Part shown: positions 58,637-64,000 of the stretch, piece after piece | Numbering within the stretch: position 1 is the stretch's first letter | Layout: every line of letters starts with the position of its first letter | The notes under the pieces: model-generated | Databases searched by the model: none | What the model saw: the letters and a program-made list of their open reading frames with translations, nothing else | What the model was told of the DNA's origin: nothing | Source: Aquibium sp. ELW1220 | GTDB taxonomy: Bacteria > Pseudomonadota > Alphaproteobacteria > Rhizobiales > Rhizobiaceae | Length of the DNA: 64,000 nucleotides | NCBI RefSeq assembly: GCF_030398385.1 | Contig: NZ_JAOAOQ010000018.1 | Coordinates: 1 to 64,000, forward strand | Direction of reading: 5' to 3' | Position numbers and translations under genes: made by a program

Positions 58637-59530
58637 ATGCGCATGACGATCCAGACCATGGATCAGGGCTGGCTGGTCTTCGATCCGAAACCGAGCAAGC
58701 CGCTGTTCAGGTTGCCGCCCGGTGCCGTCGACGCGCATTGCCACGTCTTCGGGCCGGCGGCGGGGTTCCCCTATGCACCGGAGCGGAAGTACACGCCTTG
58801 CGACGCCGGCAAGGACGAACTCTTCAAGCTGCGCGACTTTCTCGGCTTCGAGCGCAACGTCATCGTGCAGGCGACCTGCCACGGCCGCGACAACCGGGCG
58901 CTGGTGGATGCCTGCCGCGCCGCCGGAGAGCGGGCACGGGGCATCGCGACTGTCGGTCCGGACATCTCCCGCGACGAACTCGCAGCGCTCGATGCGGCCG
59001 GCATCCGCGGCGTGCGGTTCAACTTCGTCAAGCGCCTCGTCGACGCGACGCCGAAGGCGGTCTTTCTCGGCATCTCGGAGAAGATCCGCGAATTCGACTG
59101 GCATGTCGTGGTCTATTTCGAGGCCGCCGACCTCGCGGAACTGCGCCCCTTCCTCCGGGACCTGCCGACGATCGTCGTCGTGGACCACATGGGCCGGCCC
59201 GATGTCGCAAAAGGTGCCGATCATCCCGATTTCCAGGCCTTCCTCGACCTGATGGCCGAGACCCCGACCATCTGGTCGAAGGTGACCTGCCCGGAGCGCC
59301 TGTCAGTGCAGGGGCCGCCCTATGACGACGTCGTGCCCTTCTGCGCGGCGGTCATGGAGCGGTTTCCCGACCGCGTGCTCTGGGGCACCGACTGGCCGCA
59401 TCCCAACATGACCACGCACATGCCCGACGACGGAGCGCTCGTCGACTTCATCCCGCGCTTTGCGACGACCCCCGAGCAGCAGCGCAAGCTGCTCGTCGAC
59501 AACCCGATGCGCCTCTACTGGGCGCGATAA
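58637..59530 (+). CDS. ligI: 2-pyrone-4,6-dicarboxylate hydrolase
   Basis: Amidohydrolase-superfamily lactonase, 297 residues, that opens 2-pyrone-4,6-dicarboxylate to 4-oxalomesaconate. The LigI features are HCHVFGP (34-40), VVDHMGRPDVAKG and the late TDWPHPN (251-257, Asp252 as catalytic base); the enzyme works without the usual metal. ATG at 58637 follows GGAGGAGCGGT; a second ATG two codons later is possible. It is first in the ligI-ligA-ligB-pobA set, with ligA 11 bases downstream. Confidence 0.94.
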   Translation: MRMTIQTMDQGWLVFDPKPSKPLFRLPPGAVDAHCHVFGPAAGFPYAPERKYTPCDAGKDELFKLRDFLGFERNVIVQATCHGRDNRALVDACRAAGERARGIATVGPDISRDELAALDAAGIRGVRFNFVKRLVDATPKAVFLGISEKIREFDWHVVVYFEAADLAELRPFLRDLPTIVVVDHMGRPDVAKGADHPDFQAFLDLMAETPTIWSKVTCPERLSVQGPPYDDVVPFCAAVMERFPDRVLWGTDWPHPNMTTHMPDDGALVDFIPRFATTPEQQRKLLVDNPMRLYWAR

Positions 59531-59541
59531 AGGGGGAGACC

Positions 59542-59901
59542 ATGGCTGCCGAGCCTTTCGACCAGCATGCCGACATTCCCGGCACGACGATCTTCGACGG
59601 CAAGCAGGCGATGAAGGGATATGCACTGAACAAGATGTGCTATTCCTTCAACAGTGCCGAGAACCGCGCCGAATATCTGCGCGATCCGGAGGCCTATTTC
59701 GTCAAGTACGGTCTCGCCGACGACCAGAAGCAGGCCTGCCGCGACAAGAACGTGCTGGCGATGATCGCCGCCGGCGGCAACATCTACTACCTCGCCAAGT
59801 TCGCCGGCATCTACAAGCTCTCCGTCCAGGACGTCGGCGCGCAGCAGACCGGCATGACCACCGAACAATTCAAGGAAAAGCTCAAGAGGGCAGGAGACTG
59901 A
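59542..59901 (+). CDS. ligA: Protocatechuate 4,5-dioxygenase alpha subunit
   Basis: Small subunit, 119 residues, of the extradiol dioxygenase that cleaves protocatechuate between C4 and C5. The sequence GYALNKMCYSFNS, DPEAYFVKYGL and AAGGNIYYLAKFAGI matches LigA/PmdA. It covers the active site of the beta subunit. The ribosome site AGGGGGAGACC is strong. ligB follows after two bases. Confidence 0.95.
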   Translation: MAAEPFDQHADIPGTTIFDGKQAMKGYALNKMCYSFNSAENRAEYLRDPEAYFVKYGLADDQKQACRDKNVLAMIAAGGNIYYLAKFAGIYKLSVQDVGAQQTGMTTEQFKEKLKRAGD

Positions 59902-59903
59902 CC

Positions 59904-60752
59904 ATGGCCACGATCATCGGTGGGCTGACCAGCTCGCACATCCCCGCCGTCGGCAACGCGATCCACAACAAGCTGTTCGACGACCCCTATTGGAAGCCGT
60001 TCTTCGACGGCTATCCGCCGATCCGCGAATGGCTGGACCACCACAAGCCCGACGTCGCGATCAACATCTACAACGATCACGGCCTCGGCTTCTTCCTCGA
60101 CCGCATGCCGACTTTCGCCATCGGCGCGGCGGCCGAATATCGAAACGAGGACGAGGGCTGGGGCATTCCGAAGCTCGACCCGTTCCCGGGCGATCCGGAA
60201 CTGTCCTGGCACATCATCGAGAGCATGGTCGCCGACGAGTTCGACATCACCTCGTGCCAGGAACTTGCGGTCGACCACGGCTTCACGGTGCCGATGCAGC
60301 TGTTCTGGCCGGGCGCGCCGAACAACCCGGCCATGCCGCGCACGGTGCCGATCAGCGCCAACACCGTGCAGCATCCGATCCCGACGCTGAAGCGCGCGCT
60401 CGACTTCGGCAAGGCGCTGCGCAAGGCGCTGCTTAGCTTCCCGAAGGACGTGAAGATCGTCGTGATGGGCACCGGCGGGCTGTCGCACCAGCTCGACGGC
60501 CAGCGGGCCGGTTTCATCAACAAGAGCTTCGACCAGATGTGCATGGAGAAGATCGTCACCGCTCCGGAAGAGCTGACGCACATCTCGCGCATGGAACTGG
60601 TCGAGAAGGCCGGCGCCCAGGGCACCGAGTTCCTGATGTGGATGATGATGCGCGGCGCGCTCGGCGACAAGGTCGTGCCGCTGGAGAAGAACTATCACAT
60701 TCCGATCTCCAACACCGGCGCCGGCACCATGCTCCTGGAGTGCGCGGCCTGA
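59904..60752 (+). CDS. ligB: Protocatechuate 4,5-dioxygenase beta subunit
   Basis: Catalytic Fe(II) subunit, 282 residues, class III extradiol dioxygenase. GGLTSSHIPAVGNAI with the iron-ligand His12 region, INIYNDHGLGFF with a second histidine, and MGTGGLSHQLDGQ with the catalytic histidine are visible. The product is 4-carboxy-2-hydroxymuconate semialdehyde. ATG at 59904 follows AGGAGACTGACC. A longer frame upstream overlaps ligA and ligI and is a shadow. Confidence 0.96.
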   Translation: MATIIGGLTSSHIPAVGNAIHNKLFDDPYWKPFFDGYPPIREWLDHHKPDVAINIYNDHGLGFFLDRMPTFAIGAAAEYRNEDEGWGIPKLDPFPGDPELSWHIIESMVADEFDITSCQELAVDHGFTVPMQLFWPGAPNNPAMPRTVPISANTVQHPIPTLKRALDFGKALRKALLSFPKDVKIVVMGTGGLSHQLDGQRAGFINKSFDQMCMEKIVTAPEELTHISRMELVEKAGAQGTEFLMWMMMRGALGDKVVPLEKNYHIPISNTGAGTMLLECAA

Positions 60753-60776
60753 GAACCCGCCCGCCGGGCGCGATGA

Positions 60777-63127
<2,351 letters not shown>

Positions 63128-63193
63128 CGCCGCCACCTCACTCGCCGGTCCGGCCGCGACCTTACGCCAGTGGCGCGTTCGCGACAGGAGAAA

Positions 63194-63214
63194 ATCCTGC
63201 GGGGCGCGCAGGAT
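63194..63214 (-). terminator. Intrinsic terminator candidate for the ABC permease gene
   Basis: ATCCTGC (63194-63200) and GCAGGAT (63208-63214) form a stem around GGGGCGC. On the minus strand it is followed by TTTC, 50 bases past the permease stop, in the gap before the AI-2E family gene. On the plus strand CTTTTG follows, so it could act both ways. Confidence 0.5.
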
Positions 63215-63264
63215 CTTTTGCAGGCCTCCGGCCAACCCGGCCGGCGGGCTGCGGCGGCCCGCCG

Positions 63265-63999
63265 TCAGCGCTCGTCGGTGCGCATGCGCCTTTCCAGCCA
63301 GCGCACGCCGGCCGAGACGATCAGGATCAGCACGAGGTATTCGAGCACCAGGAAGGTGTAGATCTCCAGCGGCCGGTACTCGGTGACGACGAGTTCGTTG
63401 GCCTTGCGGGTGAGTTCCTGCATGCCGATGACCGAGACCAGGGAGGACATCTTCAGCATGTAGACGATCTGGTTGCCGATCGCAGGCAGGATTCGCCGGA
63501 TCGCCTGCGGCAGGATCACGTAGCGCATCGTGTCCCGGTAGTTGAGCGAGATGGAATAGGCCGCCTCGTACTGGCCGCGCGCGATGGACTGGATGCCGGC
63601 GCGGAAGATCTCTGCCTGGAAGGCGCTGTCGGAGAGCGCCAGCGCGATGACGCCGGCCCAGAACACGCCGATGGTCAGGCCAGTGATCTGCGGCAGGCCG
63701 TAATAGACCCAGAGCACCAGCACCAGGATCGGCACCGCCCGGACGAGTTCGACATAGACGCGGCTCGCCCAGCGCAGGGCGCGGTTGTTCGAGAGGCCGG
63801 GCAGGGCGACCAGCAGGCCCGCCACGATCGAGATCGAGATCGCGGTGGCCGACAGCAAGATCGTGTACTGGAGGCCGCTCAGGAGAAAGCGGACATTGTT
63901 GTAGCCGTTGGGCGTGGTCGGGTTGACGACGTACCAGCCCCAGCTGCCGGAACAGCCTGTGAGCGCCAGTGCGACGGCGAACAGGATGAGAGCCTTGCG
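63265..63999 (-). CDS. Polar amino acid ABC transporter permease (5' end outside window)
   Basis: Permease of the HisM/GlnP/ArtM type. The frame stays open to the right edge with no start codon needed: the minus-strand sequence translates through RKALILFAVALALTGCSG and WGWYVVNPTTPNGYNNV into the recognisable domain, so the true start lies beyond 64000. The visible 245 residues hold four or five membrane segments and the EAA loop QYEAAYSISLNYRDTMRYV with PQAIRRILPAIGNQ. The substrate is probably a polar amino acid or opine. Partner genes must be further right. It is the last gene of its operon, with a terminator candidate downstream. Confidence 0.92.
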   Translation of the reverse strand, partial: RKALILFAVALALTGCSGSWGWYVVNPTTPNGYNNVRFLLSGLQYTILLSATAISISIVAGLLVALPGLSNNRALRWASRVYVELVRAVPILVLVLWVYYGLPQITGLTIGVFWAGVIALALSDSAFQAEIFRAGIQSIARGQYEAAYSISLNYRDTMRYVILPQAIRRILPAIGNQIVYMLKMSSLVSVIGMQELTRKANELVVTEYRPLEIYTFLVLEYLVLILIVSAGVRWLERRMRTDER

Positions 64000-64000
64000 C

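Overview
The window is high-GC DNA (most coding lines are visibly G+C-rich) from an alphaproteobacterium, most probably a Hyphomicrobiales/Phyllobacteriaceae organism close to Mesorhizobium. This rests on gene content (DppA-type transporter, DNA ligase with its associated exonuclease, form II CoxL-like enzyme, protocatechuate meta-cleavage genes) and on a palindromic repeat built around CATCTCCCCC...GGGGGGAGAT, a type I associate with rhizobial genomes. No phage, insertion sequence, rRNA or CRISPR array is visible. The only RNA gene found is tRNA-Thr(CGT). The taxonomic call is an inference.

Layout. 1-8.3 kb: glucose-6-phosphate isomerase, a HAD phosphatase, two tandem GNAT acetyltransferases, a fatty-acyl-CoA ligase (minus) and a DUF924 protein (minus). 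6.7-12.6 kb: a dppABCDF dipeptide ABC transporter operon with an attenuator-like hairpin after dppA and an unknown small membrane gene between dppC and dppD. 12.7-19.1 kb: a PLP-dependent threonine/serine dehydratase, a ligase-associated exonuclease and ATP-dependent DNA ligase separated by a long inverted repeat, an unknown single-span membrane protein, and a nitronate monooxygenase. 19.2-23 kb (minus): a signalling operon of a periplasmic molybdopterin-oxidoreductase-like domain protein, a hybrid histidine kinase and an HD-GYP response regulator. 23.3-27.3 kb (minus): a three-subunit molybdenum hydroxylase of form II CoxSLM type.

27.7-34.9 kb is an accessory segment: tRNA-Thr, a 2045-residue secreted RHS/SpvB-like protein with a C-terminal toxin-like tip resembling TreTu ADP-ribosyltransferases, a probable immunity gene overlapping its end, and a short displaced rhs fragment. 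34.9-45.1 kb is a type II secretion system in two converging arms: gspD, prepilin peptidase and gspG on plus; gspL, M, a C/N-like gene, K, E, F, H, I and J on minus. The secretin has its own lipobox and the prepilin peptidase is a short form.

45.4-56.1 kb carries a second HD-GYP response regulator and a chemosensory operon: STAS protein, cheY, cheA, cheW, mcp, cheW, cheR, cheB, and a 570-residue soluble protein that appears to combine two MCP-like signalling tips with a CheZ-like D-x-x-x-Q motif. No CheZ, CheC, CheX or CheD is present, so this last protein is the best candidate for something undescribed.

56.1-62 kb is an aromatic catabolic locus. PobA makes protocatechuate from 4-hydroxybenzoate, LigAB opens the ring by 4,5-cleavage, LigC oxidises the semialdehyde and LigI hydrolyses 2-pyrone-4,6-dicarboxylate, under a LysR-type regulator with two N-terminal helix-turn-helix domains. 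The later steps (ligJ, ligK) are not in the window. The window ends with an AI-2E/PerM family membrane protein and a polar amino acid ABC permease running off the right edge.
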